Assembly (NCBI GenBank): GCA_036821185.1
Contig: DAISKD010000002.1
Coordinates: forward strand, 176,410 to 240,409
Direction of reading: 5' to 3'
Origin: CALJTV01 sp036821185
GTDB taxonomy: Bacteria; Chloroflexota; Dehalococcoidia; GIF9; UBA5629
DNA length: 64,000 nt
Below, piece after piece: positions 35,501-42,052 of the stretch; within the stretch, counting starts at the first letter, position 1, and every line of letters starts with the position of its first letter. The translations under genes and the position numbers were made by a program. A model generated the notes under the pieces. That model saw nothing but the letters and a program-made list of their open reading frames with translations. It was not told the origin of the DNA and did no database searches.

Positions 35501-36759
35501 CAGAGAGGGATGTCTACCGCGGTACGCCACCGTTCGTGAACACCAACCAGAAGACGCTGGTGGTGAACCGGATGTGCGACCAGGTGGAGGCGATAGCCGC
35601 CGCCATGGATGCCTGCGGCGCCAGGGTGGTGGTGCTGCCGGAGCCGGACGAGCGCAACCTGCTCCTGGCCAACCAGATAACCTCGGGCACGGAGTGTCTG
35701 CCCTACCGGGTGACGCTGGGCGATTTGCTGAAGTTCTGCTTCGACAACCACCACAGGCTGGAGGAGTACGAGGGGTTCACCGCCGGCTCTTACGGCCCGT
35801 GCCGCTTCGGTAAGTACGCTATAGAGCACATGCGGGCGCTGAAGGACCTCGGCTTCGATTTTCCCATCCATACCACGGTGTCGAACAATGCCTACCGCGA
35901 TATCAACCTTGCCCCCGATTTCGAACGGCTGGCATGGCGGGGCATCGTCGCCATCGACCATCTGGAGAAAATGCTGTGGCGCACCCGTCCCTATGAGAAG
36001 GAGCGCGGCGCCGCCGACGCGCTGTTCAAGGAGTACAAGGAGCGGATCGTGAGCCGTATCCGCGCCAAAGAAAGGTTCGATGACCTGCTGAGGCGGGCGG
36101 CGGCGGAGTTTAAGGCGCTTATCGACCCGTCCCTGCCGCGGAGACCGCTGGTGGGCATTAACGGCGAGATCTATCTCCGTTCCAACCGCTTCAGCAACAA
36201 CGACCTGGTAAGGGCGTGCGAGGCGGCGGGGCTGGAGGTGGTGGTATCGCCCATAGGCGAGTGGCTCAAGTACATCTATCACCGGCACCTCGAGGATGCC
36301 ATCGCCGACGGAAGGTGGGGCAAGGCCATCGTCAGCTACATCAAGAAGCGCGTCCAGGAGCGCGATGAGCACTCGCTGGCGGTGCATTGCCACGAGGTCC
36401 TGGACATCGTCGAGCCGGCGGTGACCGAGATACTGAAATTGACCAGCCGCTATCTTTCCCCCAGGTGCGGCAGCGAGGCGGTGCTCAGCCTGGGCAGCGG
36501 CGTGGAATGGATGGAAGATGAGCGTTTCTCCGGCGTCATCTCGGTGATGCCCCACGGCTGCATGCCCGGCGGCATAGTGGCTGCTATGGCGGAGAAGCTC
36601 AGCCTGGTGTACCACAAGCCGTGGATCAGCCTTACCTACGATGGCTTCCCCGAGACCAATAACCTGGCGAAGATAAACAGCTTCGCCGAGCTGATAAAGT
36701 TCTGCGCCAGGGAAGGGGGCAAGGCGCCGCTAGCGGCCGGGGCGGTGCGGTCCCATTGA
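32566..36759 (+). CDS. 2-hydroxyacyl-CoA dehydratase activator fusion (tandem BadF/HgdC ATPase + DUF2229 + HgdB-like)
   Basis: 1397 residues. Two ASKHA ATPase domains of the BadF/BadG/HgdC type lie in tandem: YLLGLDVGSVHAKLALADE with CAAGTGRF near 138, and YLGVDVGSTSTKAVILDESG (about 315) with CAAGTGSFIDE near 439; these CAAGTG cysteines ligate the bridging 4Fe-4S cluster in HgdC dimers. A CKSCDNNC motif follows, then DUF2229 (TVGIPRALFVYDYAPLLLGF) and a C-terminal HgdB-like region with several cysteines. HgdC drives ATP-dependent low-potential electron transfer. The long fused family is widespread in anaerobes with unknown substrate. Start TTG 32566 or ATG 32575. Confidence 0.88.
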   Translation: MKLMQQHGENSYLLGLDVGSVHAKLALADETGNVLRLDVEKVTTSPGAAVSALLNRLSRSVDLERIGAAGITGTGRGLIPRELNWAEYTSPLAIACGLLHRYPEVETIIQVGGQTALVIELEEGLSKPWKVVSNPLCAAGTGRFLEQQCYRLGISLEEFARLALACEDTPPRIAARCSVFAKTDLIHLQQKGAPVEAMLYALCESVARMVVSLKKGMFKTPVYFVGGVAANAAILKALSELISERNGCPVSLEVPSDHLYIEAIGAALLSKGKSSRVTLLQPPTSEQRYFKLPPLAPVTDAGTGDGAVITEPCAGYLGVDVGSTSTKAVILDESGKRVLAKHYLMTAGRPVEAVKEVFRNLLRKGADKVKVLGAGVTGSGRYLIGSLIGADLIKNEITAQARAAAEIDNDADIIEIGGQDSKLVIKRHGTVVDYQMNKACAAGTGSFIDELAEMLGVSVKDGEFARLAFSAPYTIDLGTRCAAFMGQAVASVQQDGVPLEVITASLANSIARNYLSKVVGTRKLGKKVILTGAVFYNQAVVSAFREQLKDRTLIVAEHKEVSGAIGAALLAKEQMPHTQSRFKGFQQVIDSQYSFSTFVCKSCDNNCTITRMQPPGEKPTFYGSRCDRYDSTISRERMATFFDERERLLLREYREGAGSGPTVGIPRALFVYDYAPLLLGFLNELGVKVVLSPKTNKEVIEKSVELSYTDGCFPLKLDHGHVHSLKDSVDFILYPCAIRLGVKDGAENQKYACPLVQASPFIVRQVFDIGERLLVPFIDFSHGYETTIESLADVATKMGFSRSAGRRAARAGIDAQERFEADRTALGKRLLEELHSSDKLGVVIFARSYMAQDSGANLGIAEKLAQLGVVPIPLDFLPLASVDPKRYSDRPYWLSESKHIAGAAITRADPQLFGLVVTNFGCGPNSFVLRVVEDIMGEKPLGQLEIDEHAAEAGIVTRLEAFVDTIIGFAKAAGGRRLAERDVYRGTPPFVNTNQKTLVVNRMCDQVEAIAAAMDACGARVVVLPEPDERNLLLANQITSGTECLPYRVTLGDLLKFCFDNHHRLEEYEGFTAGSYGPCRFGKYAIEHMRALKDLGFDFPIHTTVSNNAYRDINLAPDFERLAWRGIVAIDHLEKMLWRTRPYEKERGAADALFKEYKERIVSRIRAKERFDDLLRRAAAEFKALIDPSLPRRPLVGINGEIYLRSNRFSNNDLVRACEAAGLEVVVSPIGEWLKYIYHRHLEDAIADGRWGKAIVSYIKKRVQERDEHSLAVHCHEVLDIVEPAVTEILKLTSRYLSPRCGSEAVLSLGSGVEWMEDERFSGVISVMPHGCMPGGIVAAMAEKLSLVYHKPWISLTYDGFPETNNLAKINSFAELIKFCAREGGKAPLAAGAVRSH

Positions 36760-36774
36760 GGTCCTGGGACGACT

Positions 36775-37668
36775 ATGGCGGGCATCCGTGATACCATCCG
36801 CCGCCGCATCAGCGTGCGACACTACCGCTCGGAGCCCGTGGCTGAAGAGGTGCTCCGCGCGGTAATCAGGGCGGGCGAAGAATCGGTGGCGCTGGCCCCG
36901 GACATCGCCGTCCGTTTCCACCTGTTCGTCGAGGGTAAGCTGGTAGCCGAGCGGATGTGGCCGCCCACCGGCGGGCGCTGGCTGTTCGGCTCGGCGCCGC
37001 ACTTCATCGTCGCCACCTCCGAGGAGAAGCCTAATTTTATGGTCAACATGGGCTTCCGTATGGAGCAGATGGTGCTCCATGCCACCGAGCAGGGTCTGGG
37101 CACCTGCTGGATCGGCGGCATGTTCACCGAGGAGCGGATCGGCAGACTTCTGGACCTGAGGCAGGGAGAGCGGGTCATCGCCCTGACGCCGCTGGGCTAC
37201 CCCGATACCTCGTTCTACGGTCGCTTCGCCAGGAACCTGATCGAGCTCGGTGCGGCAGGCTTCGGCAGGCGCAAGCCACTTGCGGAGATCGCCTTCGGCG
37301 AGGTCTGGGGCACGCCTCTGGAGACGCAGGACGAGGTACTGCTTGAAGCGCTGGAGTGCGCCCGGCTGGCGCCGTCATGGGCCAATACCCAGCCGTGGCG
37401 GTTTGTGGTCTGTGGTGATGAAGTGGTGGCGCTGGCGGACGCTGCGGGGCGGTATGCCAGCGTGCGGGAGGGAAAGCATTACTACCGGCTGGACGTGGGC
37501 ATTGCCATGTGCCACTTCTTTCTGGCGGCAAGGGAGCTGGGCTGGAAAGGGAGCTGGCAGATAGACGGTTTCGATGCTGAACGGATAACCAGGGAGCGCT
37601 CCATACCGCAGGGCTTCGAGGTCCTGGGCATCTACCGCCCCCTCACCCTTCCCTCTCCCTCACCCTAA
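36775..37668 (+). CDS. nitroreductase-family flavoprotein (TM1586-like), 3' end formed by repeat
   Basis: 297 residues. The N-terminal ISVRHYRSEPVAEEVLRAVIRAGE and the central EQGLGTCWIGGMF and LTPLGYPD are nitroreductase-fold FMN sites; the second half (LEALECARLAPSWANTQPWRFVV) repeats the pattern, as in the fused TM1586-type proteins. It probably binds FMN and reduces an unknown acceptor. The gene follows the HgdC fusion by 15 bases. The last nine residues (PLTLPSPSP) are encoded by the CT-rich dispersed repeat that begins at 37641, so the original C-terminus seems to have been replaced by repeat sequence. Confidence 0.78.
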   Translation: MAGIRDTIRRRISVRHYRSEPVAEEVLRAVIRAGEESVALAPDIAVRFHLFVEGKLVAERMWPPTGGRWLFGSAPHFIVATSEEKPNFMVNMGFRMEQMVLHATEQGLGTCWIGGMFTEERIGRLLDLRQGERVIALTPLGYPDTSFYGRFARNLIELGAAGFGRRKPLAEIAFGEVWGTPLETQDEVLLEALECARLAPSWANTQPWRFVVCGDEVVALADAAGRYASVREGKHYYRLDVGIAMCHFFLAARELGWKGSWQIDGFDAERITRERSIPQGFEVLGIYRPLTLPSPSP

Positions 37669-37702
37669 CCCTCTCCCTAGAAGGGAGAGGGAAAGAGGGG
37701 GT
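37641..37702 (+). repeat. CT-rich dispersed repeat with perfect hairpin
   Basis: CCTCACCCTTCCCTCTCCCT followed by CCCTAACC, then the ten-base stem CCCTCTCCCT (37669-37678) and AGGGAGAGGG (37682-37691). Same family as the tracts at 14564, 18378 and 37872. It supplies the stop codon of the nitroreductase gene. Confidence 0.75.
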
Positions 37703-37732
37703 AAATCCAGTGCGCGGCTCATTTCAAGAGAA

Positions 37733-37821
37733 CCCACTCCTCCCTGAAGGCGAGAGGTTACGAGCTGATCAGGTCTGCCAGAGAGAGTATAGCCCACTCC
37801 TCCCTGAAGGCGAGAGGTTAC
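37733..37821. repeat. two 29-bp direct repeats with 31-bp spacer
   Basis: A 29-base unit starting CCCACTCCTCCCTGAAGGC and ending GAGAGGTTAC is present at 37733-37761 and, exactly 60 bases on, at 37793-37821. Read on the minus strand each unit contains CCTCTCGCCTTCAGGGAGG, an imperfect hairpin resembling the right ends of IS200/IS605-type elements. Only two full copies exist; no cas genes are near. Confidence 0.7.
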
Positions 37822-37869
37822 AGCGGACGATGGGAGCGGGCAACCCACTGTAAACCGGGGATTGACGAT

Positions 37870-37916
37870 ATCCCTCTCCCTTTAAGGGAGAGGGTAAGGG
37901 TGAGGGTAAAGCAGGC
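37870..37916 (-). repeat. CT-rich dispersed repeat, inverted copy
   Basis: The ten-base stem CCCTCTCCCT (37872-37881) and AGGGAGAGGG (37885-37894), then GTAAGGGTGAGGGTAAAG, is in the opposite orientation to the copy at 37641. The two copies bracket about 165 bases containing the 29-bp repeats, giving a MITE-like inverted arrangement. Confidence 0.7.
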
Positions 37917-37970
37917 GCTGTGTGATAGGTAGTTTTTGTGCTATATTAGTGCTGGACTGGTATTCGGGTA

Positions 37971-39422
37971 ATGCGAAAGCTGGTCTTCTTTCTGTGGCTA
38001 CTTCTCTGTGTCCCGCTATTCTTGTCCCTCCCCACGGCGGGCGCGGAGGCGCCGGCGATGGTGAAGACGCTGCACTTCGTCTTCAGCCACGGCGCCGGCG
38101 GCAACTCCTGCACCCAGCAGTTGCTGGCTGATATCCTTTCCGAGCGCATCACCGCCTACATCGAGGAATATGAGCGGGCTAACCCCGGGGTGAAGGTCAG
38201 GTACAATATTTTGAACCGGTGCTATCCCAACGATGTCGACCTGGACACCTGGGCGGTGAACATAGCCGAGAGCATCGACAGGCACCTGCCCGAAGAGGGG
38301 AGCATAGTGCTCATCGGGCACAGCATGGGGGGCAAGGCAGCGCTCTACGGAGTGGCGAAGAACGTGGGCAACCTGGCTGACAGGACGGTGCTGGTGGTCA
38401 CCATCAATACCCCGGTGCCGCCGTTGAACAGGTATTTCATGTACGGTGGTGCCACCTTTGAGGACTTGTGCCAGGCGGCGATGGTAGTGCGCGCCGACAA
38501 AGGGGTGTGTAGTTCGGTAGCCAGTTATGACAGTTCAGTCGATGGTGACTGGGTGGCAAGGAACCGGCACTGGCTGGCATTCATCTCCGGTGAGAACGCG
38601 CCGCTGAGCGCGCAGTTCAATTACGGCGGCATGGACATGTATCCCAGGGACATGGACGACGGTGCCCTGCCGGTGTCGGCGATGTATGGAGAGGGCGCCG
38701 ATGTGATGTACTACGGCGAGCACGGTCATAGCGATTTCGGCAACTCTATAGAGATCGCCGGGTTTATGGCGGAGCAGATCCTGAAGTACCTCTTCGGTGG
38801 CGAGATCGAATGTTCTGTAATGGCACGGCAGGGCAGTTTCGGCCACCGGGCACCGTCTGGCATCGGCAAGGAGCAGTGGGCTGACATCCTGGGCGATGTC
38901 CCGGGCGGCAGGGGCAGCGTCCTGCATTGGAACCCGTCGTATTTCGGGTGGCAGGAATGGGAGGATGTAGTGGAACTTCCCCTGGCGAGCTACGAGGAAG
39001 CCAGACGCAGCCGGTTTACCGTAAGCAAGGTGGAGTCTTCGACAGTATTCACCAGTCTGGAGGAGGCACGGTGGCTGGAGCCCGACAATGCCGGGGACTG
39101 CCGGCTTTACCTCAGGACCTCGGCTGCGCCCAGAAACTCGGTGCGCATCGATTGGGAGGTATATCTTCAGGGCAGGCTGGATGCCGGGCTGAAGCGGGAC
39201 CGCTGGGAGATCGAGGTCGCTGTGGGGACGCCCTTAAGCGAGGTCTACCGGGCATCGTGGCTGAGCGATGACCCCCGGGATGTGAGGGTGCTGGCGTTCT
39301 CCCGCGCCGAGAAGCCGTTCCGCTGGTTTAAGGCTAACTGGCGGGTATATTATAAAGAGAATCGCTGGCGAAAAGCGATTGAGGACGTACCTGCCCTGCC
39401 ACACCCCATCGCCGCCAGGTAG
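37971..39422 (+). CDS. secreted alpha/beta hydrolase
   Basis: 483 residues with a signal peptide (MRKLVFFLWLLLCVPLFLSL, cleavage probably near AGAEA at 24-28). The hydrolase part has FVFSHGAGGNSC, then the lipase-type elbow GHSMGG with Ser118, then a HGHSDFGN loop near residue 258 that may hold the catalytic His. The last 200 residues have no recognisable domain but look beta-rich. It probably acts on lipids or esters outside the membrane. No lipoprotein cysteine or C-terminal anchor. The repeat cluster lies directly upstream. Confidence 0.78.
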   Translation: MRKLVFFLWLLLCVPLFLSLPTAGAEAPAMVKTLHFVFSHGAGGNSCTQQLLADILSERITAYIEEYERANPGVKVRYNILNRCYPNDVDLDTWAVNIAESIDRHLPEEGSIVLIGHSMGGKAALYGVAKNVGNLADRTVLVVTINTPVPPLNRYFMYGGATFEDLCQAAMVVRADKGVCSSVASYDSSVDGDWVARNRHWLAFISGENAPLSAQFNYGGMDMYPRDMDDGALPVSAMYGEGADVMYYGEHGHSDFGNSIEIAGFMAEQILKYLFGGEIECSVMARQGSFGHRAPSGIGKEQWADILGDVPGGRGSVLHWNPSYFGWQEWEDVVELPLASYEEARRSRFTVSKVESSTVFTSLEEARWLEPDNAGDCRLYLRTSAAPRNSVRIDWEVYLQGRLDAGLKRDRWEIEVAVGTPLSEVYRASWLSDDPRDVRVLAFSRAEKPFRWFKANWRVYYKENRWRKAIEDVPALPHPIAAR

Positions 39423-39428
39423 CTTTCG

Positions 39429-40538
39429 TCAGAAAGCCCGTAATATAGCCCTGGCTTTGAGGAAGCGCAACAGTCTCTCCCTGGTCACCATGCCTATCGG
39501 CGTTTCCCTCTCCACCACCGGCACCTGATTTATGCCGGAGTCGTCCATAAGCTCCAGCAGGTTGACCGCTGGCTCCGCAGGGGACGCGGTCTTCAACTTT
39601 CTTGCCGGCGTCATGATATCGCTGATCCTTGCGGAGTTCCAGCGCTTTGGCGGGATGAGGATATCTGACAGCGTGACGATGCCCTCCAGCCTGCCGTCCT
39701 CGATAACGAAGAAACAGTTCTGTCCCGAGTTGACGATATAGTCGCGCACCAGCCCGAAGGTGAGCTGCTGCTTTAGAGGGGTGTAGTCCTCGGTCATGAG
39801 GTCACGGGCGGTGATGCCGCGGAGGGCATCGCGCACCAGCGCCTGCCGGCGGCTGGCGGAGGCGGCGTTTTCCAGAAACCAGCCGGAGGTGACGATGGCG
39901 ACGCCGGCAAATATGTCGCGGCTAGCAAAAAGCACGGCGATGCCGGTGACGACTAGCATTATAGCGATGATGCGACCGAGCAGGGTGGCGGTCCGCGCTG
40001 CCCGACCCCGGTCTTTCAGTGCCAGTTGCAGCACAGCCTGTAGCGCTATTCCCCCGGCGAGCGGGGGAGCCGGCAGCAGATTGAATAGCGCTACCATAAC
40101 GTTAAAATAGAACAGCCACTGCATCAGCTCGGCGGGAGAGAGGCTTCCGGCATTGATCAGCGCACCATAGAGGGCGTAGAACAGCCCGGCGAGAGCCAGA
40201 TTCGCCAGGAAGCCGACGGCGGCGAGGGCAAGTTGGGGCAGGGGCTTCGAGTCCTGCTCGGCAATCCGGGGCATACCGGCGAAGACGAACAGCGTCACCC
40301 CCTTCACCGGCATCCTGAGTCTGGTGGCGGTGGAGATACAGGCCGCTTCCCGCAGGCACATACAGAGGAAGAATAGCACGCTGGCAGCGGCACCGGATGC
40401 CAAGTTATGCCACACCGAGTGTATCCCCCAGAAATATAGCGCCAGCGCTATGGTCACCAGCACCAGCGCCACCAACCAGGTGTAATGCAGCCGGACCGGT
40501 ATACCGAAGAGTTCGCCCAGTTTTACGGTGCCAGCCAT
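39429..40538 (-). CDS. inactive site-2-protease (M50) homologue with tandem CBS domains
   Basis: 369 residues: about six membrane segments in the first 225, then two CBS domains (DLMTEDYTPLKQQLTF and DIMTPARKLKTASPAEPAV). The N-terminus GELFGIPVRLHYTWLVAL and the motif NLLPAPPLAGG are those of M50 rhomboid-like S2P proteases with CBS tails. The zinc site is gone: HExxH is replaced by REAAC (63-67), and the Asp of LDGG is Ala161. It therefore should not cleave peptides. It may act as a membrane sensor or decoy through its nucleotide-binding CBS pair. Tail-to-tail with the secreted hydrolase, six bases apart. Confidence 0.85.
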   Translation of the reverse strand: MAGTVKLGELFGIPVRLHYTWLVALVLVTIALALYFWGIHSVWHNLASGAAASVLFFLCMCLREAACISTATRLRMPVKGVTLFVFAGMPRIAEQDSKPLPQLALAAVGFLANLALAGLFYALYGALINAGSLSPAELMQWLFYFNVMVALFNLLPAPPLAGGIALQAVLQLALKDRGRAARTATLLGRIIAIMLVVTGIAVLFASRDIFAGVAIVTSGWFLENAASASRRQALVRDALRGITARDLMTEDYTPLKQQLTFGLVRDYIVNSGQNCFFVIEDGRLEGIVTLSDILIPPKRWNSARISDIMTPARKLKTASPAEPAVNLLELMDDSGINQVPVVERETPIGMVTRERLLRFLKARAILRAF

Positions 40539-40616
40539 TTAAGGTCCTATAAAGACGCCTTTAGTATAAGGGCTCCCGTTTGCCAAGGCAACCATGGACG
40601 GCACCAGGGCGACCTG

Positions 40617-40647
40617 TTGACAAATGTCGGTCATATATGTTTATAAT
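40617..40647 (+). promoter_or_regulatory. promoter for padR
   Basis: TTGACA (40617-40622) and TATAAT (40642-40647) are both consensus, but the spacer is 19 bases, which would make the promoter weak or activator/repressor dependent. It lies about 40 bases before the padR TTG start. Confidence 0.5.
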
Positions 40648-40685
40648 AGGTCGCATCACAAAACATTGTTAGCCGAGGTAGGTCG

Positions 40686-41057
40686 TTGCCCTATTTGCAA
40701 CAGTGGCTCAAGGGGGTTGTGGACCTGGTGGTGCTCTCTCTGGTTAGCCGGCTGCCGATGTATGGCTACCAGATAGTGAAAGAGCTCCAGCAGCTCGCCG
40801 GTGGTTACCTCAAGTTCAAGAACGGCACGGTATATCCGGCGCTGTTGCGCCTGGAGAAACGGGGGCTGGTGGTATCGAAGTGGCGAAAGGTGACCGGCAG
40901 GGTCAGGCGCTACTATCAGATTACCGAGAAGGGACGCCAGTTCCTTGCCGAGCACACCAGGCTGTGGCACAACCTCCATTCCATCGTGGGCAAGGTGCTG
41001 CAGGAGGGGGTACCGTCAGCGGGCCACAAGCGCACAGCGACGCCGTCCAGTACATAG
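40686..41057 (+). CDS. PadR-family transcriptional regulator
   Basis: 123-residue winged-helix regulator: VVDLVVLSLVSRLPMYGYQIVKELQ, then LKFKNGTVYPALLRLEKRGLVVSKW and TGRVRRYYQITEKGRQFL. This is the complete PadR domain with a short C-terminal helix, so it is probably of the small subfamily-2 kind, binding a hydrophobic effector. TTG start at 40686 with GAGGTAGG upstream. DegV follows after 23 bases. Its target is probably its own promoter. Confidence 0.86.
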   Translation: MPYLQQWLKGVVDLVVLSLVSRLPMYGYQIVKELQQLAGGYLKFKNGTVYPALLRLEKRGLVVSKWRKVTGRVRRYYQITEKGRQFLAEHTRLWHNLHSIVGKVLQEGVPSAGHKRTATPSST

Positions 41058-41080
41058 CGCTCTGGTAGCGGAGGTGTGAT

Positions 41081-41923
41081 ATGGCAGTGGCGATAGTCAC
41101 CGATAGTACCTCAGACCTCACCCCGAGGACTGCTGAAGAGCTGGGCATCACCGTGGTGCCGCTCAACGTCCATTTCGGCACCGAGATATACAAGGATGGC
41201 GTGGACCTAACCACCGAGGAATTTTACCGCCGGCTTCCCGCGAGTAAAATCCTGCCCACCACCTCGGCGCCCAGCCCGGGAGAGTTCGCCGAGACCTATG
41301 AGAGGCTTGCCAGGCAGGGAAAAGAAGTCCTGTGCATCACCATATCATCCAAGCTTAGCGCCACCTATAAGGCCGCCCTGGATGCCAGGGAGATAGTGGG
41401 TAGTAAAGGGTGCCGTGTGGAGGTGATAGACTCCTTCCTGGCGATAGGCGGTCTGGGGCTGGTGGTGATAGCCGCAGCCAAGGCAGCTAAAGCCGGTGCC
41501 AGCATTGAGGAGGTCAAGCGGGTGGTATACGATAGCATGGGCAGGGTGGACCTGCGCATGGCTTTTGATACGCTGGAGTACCTCCAGCGCGGCGGACGCA
41601 TCGGCAAGGCACAGGCGTTCCTGGGCTCAGCATTGAAGCTAAACCCCATCCTGTCCTTAAAGGACGGCATCACCGTGGGGGTGACCAGGGTGAGGTGCCG
41701 GTCAAAGGCGCTGGAACACCTCCGCGACTTTGTGTTCAACTTTCCGGAGCTCGAGGAGCTGGCTATTGAGGATGCCATGACGCCCGACGAGGCCGATATG
41801 CTGGCACGGGAGCTCAGCACCAGGTTCCCCAGAGAGCGTGTCCGCTGGCTTAAGGTCAGCCCGGTTATCGGTACCCACGTTGGTCCTCGTGTTATCGGCG
41901 TCGCAGTGTTGCCATTCAGGTAG
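41081..41923 (+). CDS. DegV-family fatty-acid-binding protein
   Basis: 280 residues: AIVTDSTSDLTPRTAEELGITVVPLNV at the start, TSAPSPGEF, ITISSKLSATYKAAL, and the second half DTLEYLQRGGRIGKAQAFLGSALKLNPIL. DegV/FakB proteins bind a fatty acid and present it to the FakA kinase; fakA is not visible in this window. Length and motifs are complete. It probably shares a transcript with padR. Confidence 0.92.
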   Translation: MAVAIVTDSTSDLTPRTAEELGITVVPLNVHFGTEIYKDGVDLTTEEFYRRLPASKILPTTSAPSPGEFAETYERLARQGKEVLCITISSKLSATYKAALDAREIVGSKGCRVEVIDSFLAIGGLGLVVIAAAKAAKAGASIEEVKRVVYDSMGRVDLRMAFDTLEYLQRGGRIGKAQAFLGSALKLNPILSLKDGITVGVTRVRCRSKALEHLRDFVFNFPELEELAIEDAMTPDEADMLARELSTRFPRERVRWLKVSPVIGTHVGPRVIGVAVLPFR

Positions 41924-42052
41924 TCCGAGCTTCATCATCCCCGTCATTCCTGACCCCTGTCCTGACCCGGGCTAGGGCGGTTTGAACCGCAGTGATGGTT
42001 GTGCTAAATTACGTCGTCACCATTCCCGATTACAGCTAGAGGAGGGACCCCA

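Noticed and set aside
33646..36615. Minus-strand open frame of 989 codons
   Set aside because: It lies antisense to the HgdC-like fusion; composition (His/Gln/Arg/Ala rich) and lack of any motif show it is a GC-driven shadow.
37733..37821. CRISPR array
   Set aside because: Two 29-bp repeats with a 31-bp spacer fit the geometry, but there are only two copies, no cas genes, and the unit looks like a transposon-end hairpin.
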